Assembly: GCF_900100755.1 (NCBI RefSeq)
Contig: NZ_FNCI01000002.1
Coordinates: 433,759-497,758 of the forward strand
Direction of reading: 5' to 3'
Length of the DNA: 64,000 bases
Source: Onishia taeanensis
GTDB lineage: Bacteria; Pseudomonadota; Gammaproteobacteria; Pseudomonadales; Halomonadaceae
Below are positions 44,883-53,234 of this stretch, piece after piece. The notes under the pieces were generated by a model. It was not told where the DNA came from, searched no databases, and saw only the letters and a program-made list of their open reading frames with translations. The position numbers were made by a program, and so were the translations under genes. Every line of letters begins with the position of its first letter. Positions within the stretch are counted from its first letter, which is position 1.

Positions 44883-45940
44883 GCGGCGGGTGCCTCGGTC
44901 GGGGAAAGGGCCGCCGCATCAGCGTTGCCGGTGCAGGCCCTGGCTGGGGTCGTCTGTGCCGATGTCGGTGAAGCGGGGATTGCCTGCGTATCGCCGGAGC
45001 TCGGCTCGAGCCCATAGTGGGCGTAGAGGTCATCCAGCATGGCATTGGCGGCCAGGATGCCGCCGCCCATGATCCAGTCGACCGGGTCCACCTCGTAGAT
45101 CCGGCCGTGCTGCACGGCGTCGAGTCGCTGCCAGAGCGGGTGGGAGCGCCAGTGCCGGTAGTTCTCGGCAATCGCCGGGTCGTCCGGCTCCAGGAGCACG
45201 AAGATCACGTCGGCATTCATGACCGGGATGTTTTCCTCGCTGGTCAGCTTCATGCCCCAGCCCTGGTCCTGTACCGAGGAGGGCTGCTCGAAGCCCAGCT
45301 CATCCAGAATGGACCCGGCGAATCCGGTGGAGTAGATACGCACATGGTCGCTCTTGAAGCGCACCACGGCGGCTTTTTGGGGCCAGGCATCGCCTAGCGC
45401 CGCGGCGATTTGCCGGCGAAAGTCCGTCACCCGCGCGTCCCAGTCCTCGAGCAGGGCACGCGCCTTGGACTCTCGGCCGGTGGCCTTGGCCACTAGCATC
45501 AGGCTTTCCTTGAAGTCGAAGACGCTCTCGGTGGCGACGGTCGGGGCGATCTTCTCGAGGAGTGGCCGAACCCGCTCATGGCGAAAGTGTGTGGCGACGA
45601 TCAGGTCCGGGTCCAGCCAGGCGATCTTCTCCAGGTTGGGCTGGGTCTCCAGGCCGACGTGCTCTACGCCTGAGAGTGCCTCACGCAGATAGCGGTACAT
45701 GGGCTTTTCGAGCCAGGAGTCGACGACACCGACCGGCGTGATACCCAGTGCCACCGCGCTATCGGTGGCGCCCTGATAAAGGGTGACCACACGTTGCGCA
45801 TCGGCGGGGAGCTGAGTGTCGCCGAACGCATTGGCCAGGCTGCGCCCGTCGCCGGCAGCGCTCTCGCTGACGGCCAACGCCGTGGCAAAGGCCAGTAGCG
45901 CCGCAAGCCAGCGGCATCGGGTCCGGGCACGAGTCTTCAT
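44876..45940 (-). CDS. Periplasmic ferric siderophore-binding protein
   Basis: A 354-residue class III binding protein. The signal peptide ends near SESAAG, followed by QRVVTLYQGATDSAVALGI and a DPDLIVATHFRHERV core, as in FecB/CbrA/YfiY-type citrate-siderophore binding proteins. The C-terminal 35 residues are an unconserved Ala/Thr-rich tail. The ATG at 45940 has AGGAGG 5 nt upstream and overlaps the MFS stop by 4 bp. The frame runs open far upstream through the MFS gene, but only as its shadow. Confidence 0.9.
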   Translation of the reverse strand: MKTRARTRCRWLAALLAFATALAVSESAAGDGRSLANAFGDTQLPADAQRVVTLYQGATDSAVALGITPVGVVDSWLEKPMYRYLREALSGVEHVGLETQPNLEKIAWLDPDLIVATHFRHERVRPLLEKIAPTVATESVFDFKESLMLVAKATGRESKARALLEDWDARVTDFRRQIAAALGDAWPQKAAVVRFKSDHVRIYSTGFAGSILDELGFEQPSSVQDQGWGMKLTSEENIPVMNADVIFVLLEPDDPAIAENYRHWRSHPLWQRLDAVQHGRIYEVDPVDWIMGGGILAANAMLDDLYAHYGLEPSSGDTQAIPASPTSAQTTPARACTGNADAAALSPTEAPAAC

Positions 45941-47406
45941 TGCGGCCTCCTGGGGGATGCGGTCTGTAGTGGTGGGGGTACTGGTTCCGTGGCGGTTGTT
46001 GATGCCGCATCCCGCGAGGCGCGACCGAGACGCCAGGCCAGTGGCAGGCAGAGCACGGCGATGGCCGCCAGGGCGAGGAAGGCATGATGGAGCGCGGTGG
46101 CGCTCGCCTCGCCATAAGAAAGCCCCTGTTCCAGCGCGGCCTTGACGGCCATGTCGTAGTAGAGGGAAAGCGCTACGATTCCCAGCGAGGAGACCAGGCG
46201 CCTGGCCATGTTGTTCATGGCCGAGGCCTGGGCGACATGCTGCTCGGGCAGCTCCTTGATGCCTACCGTGGTGGAGGGCAGATAGGCGCAGCCCAGGCCC
46301 AGGCCTCGCAGGCCCATCCAGGCCGCGATCATCCATACCGGGGTGGCCTCGGTCAGGGTGGCGAGCCCCGCCAGGCTGGCCATGGTGACCATGAGCCCGG
46401 CCCCGATGCACCACTGGGGCGGGTAGCGGTCGATCAAGCGTCCCGCTATCGGCGAGCAGCAGGCGGCGGCAACTGCCGTGGCCAAGAACACCAGGCCTGT
46501 TTCCAGCGGGCCGAAACCGAGCGCATTCTGCATCCACAGCGGTATCAGCAGGATGCAGCCGAACAGGATGACCGCCTGCAAACAGGCCAGAGCGACGCTG
46601 AGCCGGTAGCCGCGATGGGCAAACAGGCCGAGATCGAGCAGGGGCGCCTCGGCACCTCGCTCGACGCGCACGAAGGCCGCCAGTGCCAAAAGCCCGCCGG
46701 CAAGTGGCAGCAGAGACGCGGCGTGGAGCAGGTCCGTGGGCGTTTCCACTCGGCTGAGCGAGAACAGCACCGCACCCATCCCGATGGTGATCAGTACGAA
46801 GCCGGGCAGGTCGAAGCGGCGCCGATGGTTGGCGGGTTCCGCCATGAGATAGCGATAGCCGCAGGCAAGCCCCAGCACCGCGAACGGCATGTTCATCAGG
46901 AACAGCACCCGCCAGTGGCTGATCTCGAGCAACAGGCCGCCGACGCTTGGGCCGATGGCCGGGGCGATCATCACCGCGAAGCCCCAGATGCCGCTGGCCC
47001 GGCCTCGCTGATCGCTTGGATAGGCGGAGAAGATCAGCGACAGGGAAAGCGGAATCATCAGGCCCGCCGCTACACCCTGGAGCCCACGTGCGACGATGAT
47101 GATGGCCAGGCTCGGGGCCATGGCACCGAGCGCCGAGCCTGCCAGAAAACCCCACAGCCCCAGCAGATAGATGCGCTTGCGACCGACGCGATCGGCCAGA
47201 TAGCCGGTCAGGGGCATGGTCATGCCCATGGCGATCATGAACAGCGTCACCACCCAGCTCACCTGGGTGGCGCGGGCATCGAAGGTCGCCATCAGCTCGG
47301 CCACGGCCAGGTTCAGGGCGCTGTTATTGAGGCTGACGGTAAAGGTCCCCAGCAGCACACTGAACAGCACCTTCCCGCCGTGAGCTGAAGCATTCGGCAT
47401 GGTCAT
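45937..47406 (-). CDS. MFS exporter, DHA2 (14-TM) family
   Basis: A 489-residue major facilitator with motif A (GYLADRVGRKRIYLLG), motif C-like GPSVGGLLLE and about 14 TM segments, like EmrB-type drug/siderophore exporters. Being first of the tightly packed MFS-binding protein-permease genes opposite the synthetase operon, it is the probable exporter of the new siderophore (role of SbnD). Upstream, near 47518-47535, is a weak Fur-like stretch. Confidence 0.88.
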   Translation of the reverse strand: MTMPNASAHGGKVLFSVLLGTFTVSLNNSALNLAVAELMATFDARATQVSWVVTLFMIAMGMTMPLTGYLADRVGRKRIYLLGLWGFLAGSALGAMAPSLAIIIVARGLQGVAAGLMIPLSLSLIFSAYPSDQRGRASGIWGFAVMIAPAIGPSVGGLLLEISHWRVLFLMNMPFAVLGLACGYRYLMAEPANHRRRFDLPGFVLITIGMGAVLFSLSRVETPTDLLHAASLLPLAGGLLALAAFVRVERGAEAPLLDLGLFAHRGYRLSVALACLQAVILFGCILLIPLWMQNALGFGPLETGLVFLATAVAAACCSPIAGRLIDRYPPQWCIGAGLMVTMASLAGLATLTEATPVWMIAAWMGLRGLGLGCAYLPSTTVGIKELPEQHVAQASAMNNMARRLVSSLGIVALSLYYDMAVKAALEQGLSYGEASATALHHAFLALAAIAVLCLPLAWRLGRASRDAASTTATEPVPPPLQTASPRRPQ

Positions 47407-47584
47407 TCGCGTCGTGGAACGTCATGGAAAACAGGGGTATGCGGCCAATAGCAGGAGGCCACTGCGTGAGGTAAAGAAGGGGAAAATGATGTCACGATGC
47501 AAAAATAAATGCAAAGCGTTATCAAATGAGAACTGGGTGTAAAAAGCTGTCGACGTAACGCCTATCTCGCCGACAGGTCACGGC

Positions 47585-47611
47585 AAAGCGGCGCCGAAAG
47601 GGCGCCGCTTT
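47585..47611 (-). terminator. Hairpin after the AleB-like receptor gene
   Basis: AAAGCGGCGCC and GGCGCCGCTTT pair perfectly over 11 bp with loop GAAAG, 48 bp after the receptor stop. It separates the receptor from the MFS operon. Confidence 0.75.
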
Positions 47612-47658
47612 GTCGCTAGACCATCTGTCTGGCCGTTAGGCCGTGCGGTCGTTTGGCC

Positions 47659-49803
47659 TTAGAAATCGACCTGGTAGCCCAGGGTCAGCGTGCGACCGCG
47701 GCCCTTGAAGTAGTAGTCGTCGCTGACGCGGGCGGCTTGGGAATAGTAGGTGAAGTAGTCCTCGTCGGTGACGTTCTCAATGCCCAGGCTGGCGCGGCCC
47801 ACCGGCAGGCGATACGCCATGGAGGCATCGAGCAGGCCGTAGCCGTCGAATTCGAGTTCCGGGTCGTCGACGCTGCGATCGAAGAAGTGGCTGTATTGCA
47901 GGTGCGAGGAGAGCTTGTCGTTCCAGGCCGCGCTCCAGCCAAGCTTCAGGGTATCCGGGGCGATGTTGATGCCGGTCAGGTCGGTGTCGACGCTGCCGTC
48001 GCCGTCGGTGTCGGATTCACCCTCGGCGTGGGTGTAGGAGAGCCGCAGCTGGTGGGCATCGCTGACCTGTGCCTCGCCGGTGATTTCGATACCTTGAATC
48101 TCGGTCTTCTCGCGGTTGCCGACCCAGGTGCCGTTCTCCTCGGTGAGGCGCTCGCCATAGTCGGAGTTCGACTCGTAGTAGCTCACTTCGAGGCCGTAGC
48201 GATCCCAGTCGAAGCGGGCGCCGATCTCGCGGTTATCGGTGACGATGGGCTGCAGCGTCAGCAGGCTGTCGACGTCCTGACCGCTGGTATCGATGCCGCG
48301 CAGTACCCGGCCGACGTCCGGCATGCCGAAGCCTTCCGAGTAGTTGGCATACAGCTGGGCCCAGGAGGTGGCCTGATAGACCAGCCCGGCATTGAACAGC
48401 GTCTCATCAAAATCCGGGCTGCCGCCGTCGACGCTGACATTGTCCTGGGTAACGTTGCTGCGATCGATGGTCTGGTAGCTATCGACGTCCAGGGTGGCCA
48501 GTTCGTGGCGCACGCCGCCTTGCACGGTTAGGCGATCGGTGAGGTGGAGATCCCCCTGCAGGAAGGCCGCGTAATTGCGGAACTGGCTCTCGGGAACATA
48601 AGTACGGCCAGTTTCGACCAACACCTGGCTGGTCTCGTCTTGCAGGATATCGACGCCGGTGGTGACGTCGAGGTAGTCGTTGAAGAGGCCGCGACGGTTC
48701 AGGGTGATCTGGGCGCCGATCTTGTCGGATTCGTTGCGGGTCTGGTCGTACAGGGTGTTTCCGGCCGCGTCCTCATAGGGGAAGTAGGGCGTGGTGCCGA
48801 ACTGGGCGCGGAAGCGTTGCGTATAGACCTGGGCATCCAGCTCGTTGCCCAGCCAGTTACTGTTCGAGTAGGACAGCCGGGCGGTGGTGACCTTGTTGTA
48901 ACCCGGCTCACCATCCGGGTCGCCTTTTTCCGCGGTGGTGGCTACGCCGTTTTCACGGTCCCCGGCGACCGGCACATAGTCGCCTTCGCCTTCGAGCTCG
49001 AAGTGATTGACGGAGAGTTCGACGTTCTGGTCGTCATCGATCCAGTAGCCGAGCTTGCCGAAGACGTCATAGCTCTTGGAGTTCTGGATTTCCCCCGGGT
49101 AGGCCGTGCCGACGGGCTGGTCGTTGCCATCGTAGAAAACGCCCCGCTGCTGCTGGGTCACGCCGCCCAGGAAATCCCAGTCGCCGTGCTGGCCACTGAC
49201 CTGATAGTCCAGCTTGTGGCCCAGGCCATCGGAACTGACGTCATCATCGCTGGTGAGGCTTACGCCGACATGCTGATTCAGCTCACCCGGCTCTGCGCGC
49301 TTGGTCACATAGTTGATGATCCCGCCGGTGGCGCCCAGGCCATGTTCGGCGCTGGCGCCATGAATCACCTCGATGCGCTCGACCATGGAAAGATCGATGG
49401 TATAGCTGTCCCGGCTGCTATCGCGTAGCGGGTTGGACTGCGGCACGCCATCGATCATGAACAGTGCCGAACGGCCGCGGAAGGTCTCGCCGGCGTTGGA
49501 CATTTTCTGGCGGCTGGGCGAGTAGGAGGGAATCAGGTTGCTGAGCACCTGCCCCGGATCCTGGGTAATCGCCAGCTGCTGCTCGATCTGCTCGCGGGTG
49601 ATGATGGTGACTTTCTGGGGCGTCTCGCCGGCCTGGCTCTTGTTGCGGGTAGCGGTCACCACGACAGTATCGAGCTCATTATTGGCTTGCTGGCTGCTGG
49701 TAGCGGCCTGAGCGAATGCCATGTTCGGCATGGCAGCGCAGATCATCAGCGGCAGGATGGCGCGGGCGAAGGGCGGTCGGGGATGTGGCATAGCGAAAGA
49801 CAT
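47659..49803 (-). CDS. TonB-dependent receptor of the NIS siderophore locus
   Basis: A 714-residue receptor with an export signal ending at AFAQ, the TonB box DTVVVTATR, and a plug with ETFRGRSALFMIDGVPQSNPLRD and GASAEHGLGATGGIINYVTKRA. The barrel ends TLGYQVDF. It is the only receptor in the transport half of the siderophore locus, so it is the likely receptor of the locally made citrate siderophore, in the way AleB serves staphyloferrin B in Cupriavidus (recalled, not checked). A Fur-like site and a striking octamer repeat lie upstream. Confidence 0.9.
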   Translation of the reverse strand: MSFAMPHPRPPFARAILPLMICAAMPNMAFAQAATSSQQANNELDTVVVTATRNKSQAGETPQKVTIITREQIEQQLAITQDPGQVLSNLIPSYSPSRQKMSNAGETFRGRSALFMIDGVPQSNPLRDSSRDSYTIDLSMVERIEVIHGASAEHGLGATGGIINYVTKRAEPGELNQHVGVSLTSDDDVSSDGLGHKLDYQVSGQHGDWDFLGGVTQQQRGVFYDGNDQPVGTAYPGEIQNSKSYDVFGKLGYWIDDDQNVELSVNHFELEGEGDYVPVAGDRENGVATTAEKGDPDGEPGYNKVTTARLSYSNSNWLGNELDAQVYTQRFRAQFGTTPYFPYEDAAGNTLYDQTRNESDKIGAQITLNRRGLFNDYLDVTTGVDILQDETSQVLVETGRTYVPESQFRNYAAFLQGDLHLTDRLTVQGGVRHELATLDVDSYQTIDRSNVTQDNVSVDGGSPDFDETLFNAGLVYQATSWAQLYANYSEGFGMPDVGRVLRGIDTSGQDVDSLLTLQPIVTDNREIGARFDWDRYGLEVSYYESNSDYGERLTEENGTWVGNREKTEIQGIEITGEAQVSDAHQLRLSYTHAEGESDTDGDGSVDTDLTGINIAPDTLKLGWSAAWNDKLSSHLQYSHFFDRSVDDPELEFDGYGLLDASMAYRLPVGRASLGIENVTDEDYFTYYSQAARVSDDYYFKGRGRTLTLGYQVDF

Positions 49804-49890
49804 GTCGAAAACAGTTCCTTGATTGATCCTGGGGGTGGCTTCTCATGAGCCTCGTGCTGTGTGGCCACAGTCTTTTTTGTAAACAATAAT

Positions 49891-49909
49891 CCTTCTTATT
49901 TGCATTATC
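49891..49909. promoter_or_regulatory. Fur-box-like site before the locus receptor
   Basis: The reverse complement begins GATAATGCAAATAAG and matches about 12 of 19 consensus positions. It lies about 90 bp before the receptor start, between that start and the octamer repeat. Confidence 0.6.
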
Positions 49910-49922
49910 AATCATAAATGCT

Positions 49923-50026
49923 ATGCCAACGCGCCAACGCGCCAACGCGCCAACGCGCCAACGCGCCAACGCGCCAACGCGCCAACGCGCCAACGCGCCA
50001 ACGCGCCAACGCGCCAACGCGCCAAT
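49923..50026. repeat. GCGCCAAC octamer tandem repeat
   Basis: Eleven perfect head-to-tail copies of GCGCCAAC (49931-50018), with one degenerate copy at each end. Because 8 is not a multiple of 3, reading through gives 24-nt periods that stay open in several frames, which explains the spurious RWRVGALA-type open frames here. It lies 14 bp beyond the Fur-like site of the receptor gene, within a 335-bp region that has no gene. Confidence 0.95.
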
Positions 50027-50138
50027 GGCGTCAGCGGCAGTCGGGGGAGGGTGAAAATGGAAAAGGGCGGGCGCGTAAGAGAGAGGAGGGGCGCGGAAGC
50101 GTGAGTAAGCGCGGGCAATCGTGAGAAAGTTAAGCGGC

Positions 50139-50765
50139 TCAGCGATCGATCAGCATGGCATCCAGGTTCATCGGCACCTCGTCGCCGATCTGCTCATAGC
50201 CGAGCAGCAAGAGGACGGTGCGCAGGGTCGGGTTGGCCATCAGCTCGCGGCCATCCACCGCTACCCGCTCGGCGTTGGCGATCCGGATGCGGGATTCGCT
50301 CTCGCGGGTGAACCGCAGCGCCATGGGCTCCTGCTGATCCACGCCCTCGGCGTCGACCCGGAAGGTCAGCGTCTCGGTGAGAGAGTCGCCCACTGCCAGG
50401 CCGTTCAGCCGCTCTGGCGGCAGACGGGTTACCAGGGTGGCCAGAGGCAGGTCGGCCATGCCCTTGAGCCACACCGGCAGGCCGCCCAATCGAGCCGGAA
50501 GATCGGTCTGGCTGAGGCGCAGCGGCAGGCGCAGGGTGCCATCTTCACTGATGTTGCCCGAGAGCTCGCGCACCCAGTGTTGATGCGGCACCGGGCCCGA
50601 GGGCGTGATTTCGATCACCGTGGCATCAATGGCCGAGCGGGCGGGGTCCAACTGCCAGGCCGCCTGGGCGGGCAGCGCGACCAGAGCGACAGCGGCGAGC
50701 AGTGAAAGGGCTCTTGTGGCCGCCATCGGCCTGCGGCGGCGGGAATGTGAAGCTCGTGTGAACAC
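50139..50765 (-). CDS. YceI-like periplasmic protein
   Basis: A protein of about 195-208 residues. After a signal peptide ending at PAQAAW it reads WQLDPARSAIDATVIEI, then regular beta-strands with GNISEDGTLRLPLRLSQTDLP. This resembles YceI-type lipocalin-like barrels (PF04264) that bind isoprenoid-like lipids. Two starts are possible: GTG 50765 with GGGAG 9 nt upstream, or ATG 50726, which gives a more compact signal peptide. It diverges from the next gene. Confidence 0.6.
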   Translation of the reverse strand: MFTRASHSRRRRPMAATRALSLLAAVALVALPAQAAWQLDPARSAIDATVIEITPSGPVPHQHWVRELSGNISEDGTLRLPLRLSQTDLPARLGGLPVWLKGMADLPLATLVTRLPPERLNGLAVGDSLTETLTFRVDAEGVDQQEPMALRFTRESESRIRIANAERVAVDGRELMANPTLRTVLLLLGYEQIGDEVPMNLDAMLIDR

Positions 50766-50834
50766 TGGCGGTGTCTCCCGGCAGGCGTGTTAGCGTGGTG
50801 GTATTGAGAGTAATCCACTGCAAAGGACATCGCG

Positions 50835-51887
50835 ATGACCCGAGCCAGTATCCTGCAACAAGGCACCATTCATTGCTTCCCCGCCGGCCTGCGCGATGCC
50901 AAGGGCGAGCTGGTCAATGCCGAAGTCTCGGCGGTCGCCTTCGACGGCGAACGGCTGCTGATGGCGAGCGACAAGCCGATTCCCGGCGAGGAGCGCTCGG
51001 CCTGCTTCGCGCTGCCGATGACCGATGCCGGACCGGATGACAGCAAGCTTGCCTACTACACCCAGCCACTGATCAAGCAGGCGGTGAAGTACGAAGACTT
51101 CGCCCTGAGCGCCGACGGCCGCCATGTGCTGGCTACCACCGGCTTCGATCGCCTGGATGCCGACAGCAACGCACTCAACGACTACAACCACCTGCTGATC
51201 TGGCCGCTCGGTAAACCCGACGACGTGCAGGTGGTCGACCCGGATCCCCGCGACGGCGTCGAGGGTTCGCTTGAGCTGCGCGGCAAGCTCAACGGCGCCA
51301 TCGGCTTTCCGTACTACAAGATCGAGGGACTCGCCGCGATTCCCGGCGAGCGCGGCGACGGCCTGCTGCTGTTCGGCGTGCGCGAGCAGGGCCAGGCCCA
51401 CGATGACTTCGAGTATGTCAGCCGGGTGATCGGCGCCCATTATCAGATCACCGCGAACGGCAACCTCGAGTTCCTCGACGAGATGCGCGAGTTCTACGCC
51501 TTCGACCCGGACAGCGTCGATGGCGTGCGCTTCGAGTGTGGCCTCTCGAGCCTCGAGTACGACCCCTACCATGCCAGGCTCTACCTGCTGACCAGCTTCG
51601 AGAACGAAGTGGATGGCGAAGAGTATATCGGCGGCTATCTGTGGCAGATGAGCCTCGAGGACTTCCGCGCCCGCCGCGCGCCCGAGCTGGTAACCAACCC
51701 AGAAGGCCAGCCGCTGGAGTTCGAGCACAAGGCCGAAGGCCTGGCCGTGCTGGACCACGACCGCCTGTTCGTCGCCTACGACAACGACCGCAACCTGGAA
51801 CTGGGCAGCGTCGACGAGCGGGACGAGCGCCACGCCTGCGAAGCGCCCTACACGATATTGGAGATTAGCGCGTCTCCTGCCTCTTGA
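50835..51887 (+). CDS. Conserved hypothetical, predicted beta-propeller
   Basis: A 350-residue protein without an export signal. Repeated strand patterns such as VSAVAFDGERLLMASDKP, FALSADGRHVLATTGFD and GLSSLEYDPYHARLYLLTSF suggest a beta-propeller, perhaps of the esterase-like or SdiA-regulated kind. I do not recognise the family. The last 23 bases overlap the 3' end of the convergent CorC-type gene. Confidence 0.6.
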   Translation: MTRASILQQGTIHCFPAGLRDAKGELVNAEVSAVAFDGERLLMASDKPIPGEERSACFALPMTDAGPDDSKLAYYTQPLIKQAVKYEDFALSADGRHVLATTGFDRLDADSNALNDYNHLLIWPLGKPDDVQVVDPDPRDGVEGSLELRGKLNGAIGFPYYKIEGLAAIPGERGDGLLLFGVREQGQAHDDFEYVSRVIGAHYQITANGNLEFLDEMREFYAFDPDSVDGVRFECGLSSLEYDPYHARLYLLTSFENEVDGEEYIGGYLWQMSLEDFRARRAPELVTNPEGQPLEFEHKAEGLAVLDHDRLFVAYDNDRNLELGSVDERDERHACEAPYTILEISASPAS

Positions 51888-52887
51888 GCTGCTTGGTCCA
51901 ACGCTGGCGGGCGTACTTGCGTAGGTTGGCCACGTTGTCGGTCTCGTCGACGATGTCCTGGCCCAGGATCGTTTCGATGATGTCTTCCAGGGTGATGAGA
52001 CCGACCCAGGTGCCGAGGTCGTCGTAAACTACGCACAGGTGCTGACGGCCCAATACCATCATGGTGAACACCTGCTCTACGTTGTCCTCGGCCTGAATGG
52101 TCTGCACCGAGTGCATCAGCGTCTTGAGATCGGCATCGTCGTCGGTATGGTAGGTATCGGCCTTGTGGATGTAGCCCAGCGCCTGCTCGCCGCCATCCAT
52201 CACCGGGAAGCGCGTGAAGGGCGAGCGGCCGAGTTGATCGTCAAACTCTCTTACCGTCATGCCTGGCATCACCGTCACCGACACGGTGCGCGGCGTCATT
52301 ACGCCCTTCACCTGGATATCGTGCAGGTTGAGGATGTTGGTGATGACGCGCGTCTCATCTGGATCTAGCGCCTTCTCCTCCTGACCGATCTGGGCCAGTG
52401 CCTTGATCTCGCCGCGCATATCGGTATCCGCGGCGTCCTTGCCGATTCGCTTGGTGATCTGCTCGGACATCCAGATGAATGGCCTGAGGCACCAGATCAT
52501 CGCGTCGAGCGTGGTGGCCAGCATGCCGGCGAGTTGCCGCCAATAAGTGGCGCCGATGGTCTTGGGGATGATCTCGGAGACGAACAGGATCAACAGTGTC
52601 ATCACTGCCGAGGCAACCCCTAGCCAGGTCTCACCGAACACCACCGTGACCTGAGCGCCGACACCGGTGGCGCCCACCGTATGGGCGATGGTGTTCAGGG
52701 TGAGGATAGCGGCCAGCGGCTGGTCGATGTTCCGCTTCAGACGGTTGAGCCGCTCGTGCAGCTTGGGATTCGTCTCGCGAAGCTGGGCCACGTAGCTCGG
52801 GGTCATGGAGAGCAGCGCCGCCTCGAGCAACGAGCAGAGGAAGGAGATGCCGATGGAAAGCACTGCAAAGCCGATCAATAGGAACAT
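51865..52887 (-). CDS. CNNM/CorC-type membrane protein (DUF21 plus CBS pair)
   Basis: A 340-residue protein: four N-terminal TM segments of a DUF21/CNNM domain (SFLCSLLEAALLSMTPSYV, FVSEIIPKTIGATY) and two CBS domains (about 200-320, with GVMTPRTVSVTV and LVTLEDIIETILG-like LITLEDIIETILG). Lacking the C-terminal CorC_HlyC domain, it is the short form. The family is linked to Mg2+/Co2+ transport. It faces the preceding gene and is followed upstream by the tRNA. Confidence 0.88.
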   Translation of the reverse strand: MFLLIGFAVLSIGISFLCSLLEAALLSMTPSYVAQLRETNPKLHERLNRLKRNIDQPLAAILTLNTIAHTVGATGVGAQVTVVFGETWLGVASAVMTLLILFVSEIIPKTIGATYWRQLAGMLATTLDAMIWCLRPFIWMSEQITKRIGKDAADTDMRGEIKALAQIGQEEKALDPDETRVITNILNLHDIQVKGVMTPRTVSVTVMPGMTVREFDDQLGRSPFTRFPVMDGGEQALGYIHKADTYHTDDDADLKTLMHSVQTIQAEDNVEQVFTMMVLGRQHLCVVYDDLGTWVGLITLEDIIETILGQDIVDETDNVANLRKYARQRWTKQLKRQETR

Positions 52888-53013
52888 GGGGTCTCTTCTA
52901 GTGGCCAGGGGAGGTCGGGCCTATGCATCCTCTTCTAAGCCAACGGTCCGTTGCAAGGCCCGCAGCTATGGCCTTGCCTCTCGGCATTCGCTATCATATG
53001 CCCGCGTTGATAA

Positions 53014-53090
<77 letters not shown>

Positions 53091-53234
53091 AAAATCAGCA
53101 GCTTAAGCGTTTCCCTCTCCGGTTTTTCATCTGTACTCCCCTGTACTGTCCACATTATGTCTACGGCGCTTTTGGGCTGTATCCTACCGCTTTAATGATT
53201 CGCCTGATGAATGATGCCTTTGCGGTTATCGTTG

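Noticed and set aside
45941..47155. Long extension fusing the binding protein to upstream sequence
   Set aside because: It is the MFS gene read in another frame; AGGAGG and the signal peptide fix the binding-protein start at 45940.
49923..50026. CRISPR array
   Set aside because: The unit is only 8 bp and directly contiguous, without spacers; it is a simple tandem repeat.
49679..50124. Open frames with RWRVGALA or NAPTRQRA repeats on both strands
   Set aside because: They are translations of the GCGCCAAC octamer repeat, which stays open in several frames; there is no start, RBS or conserved domain.
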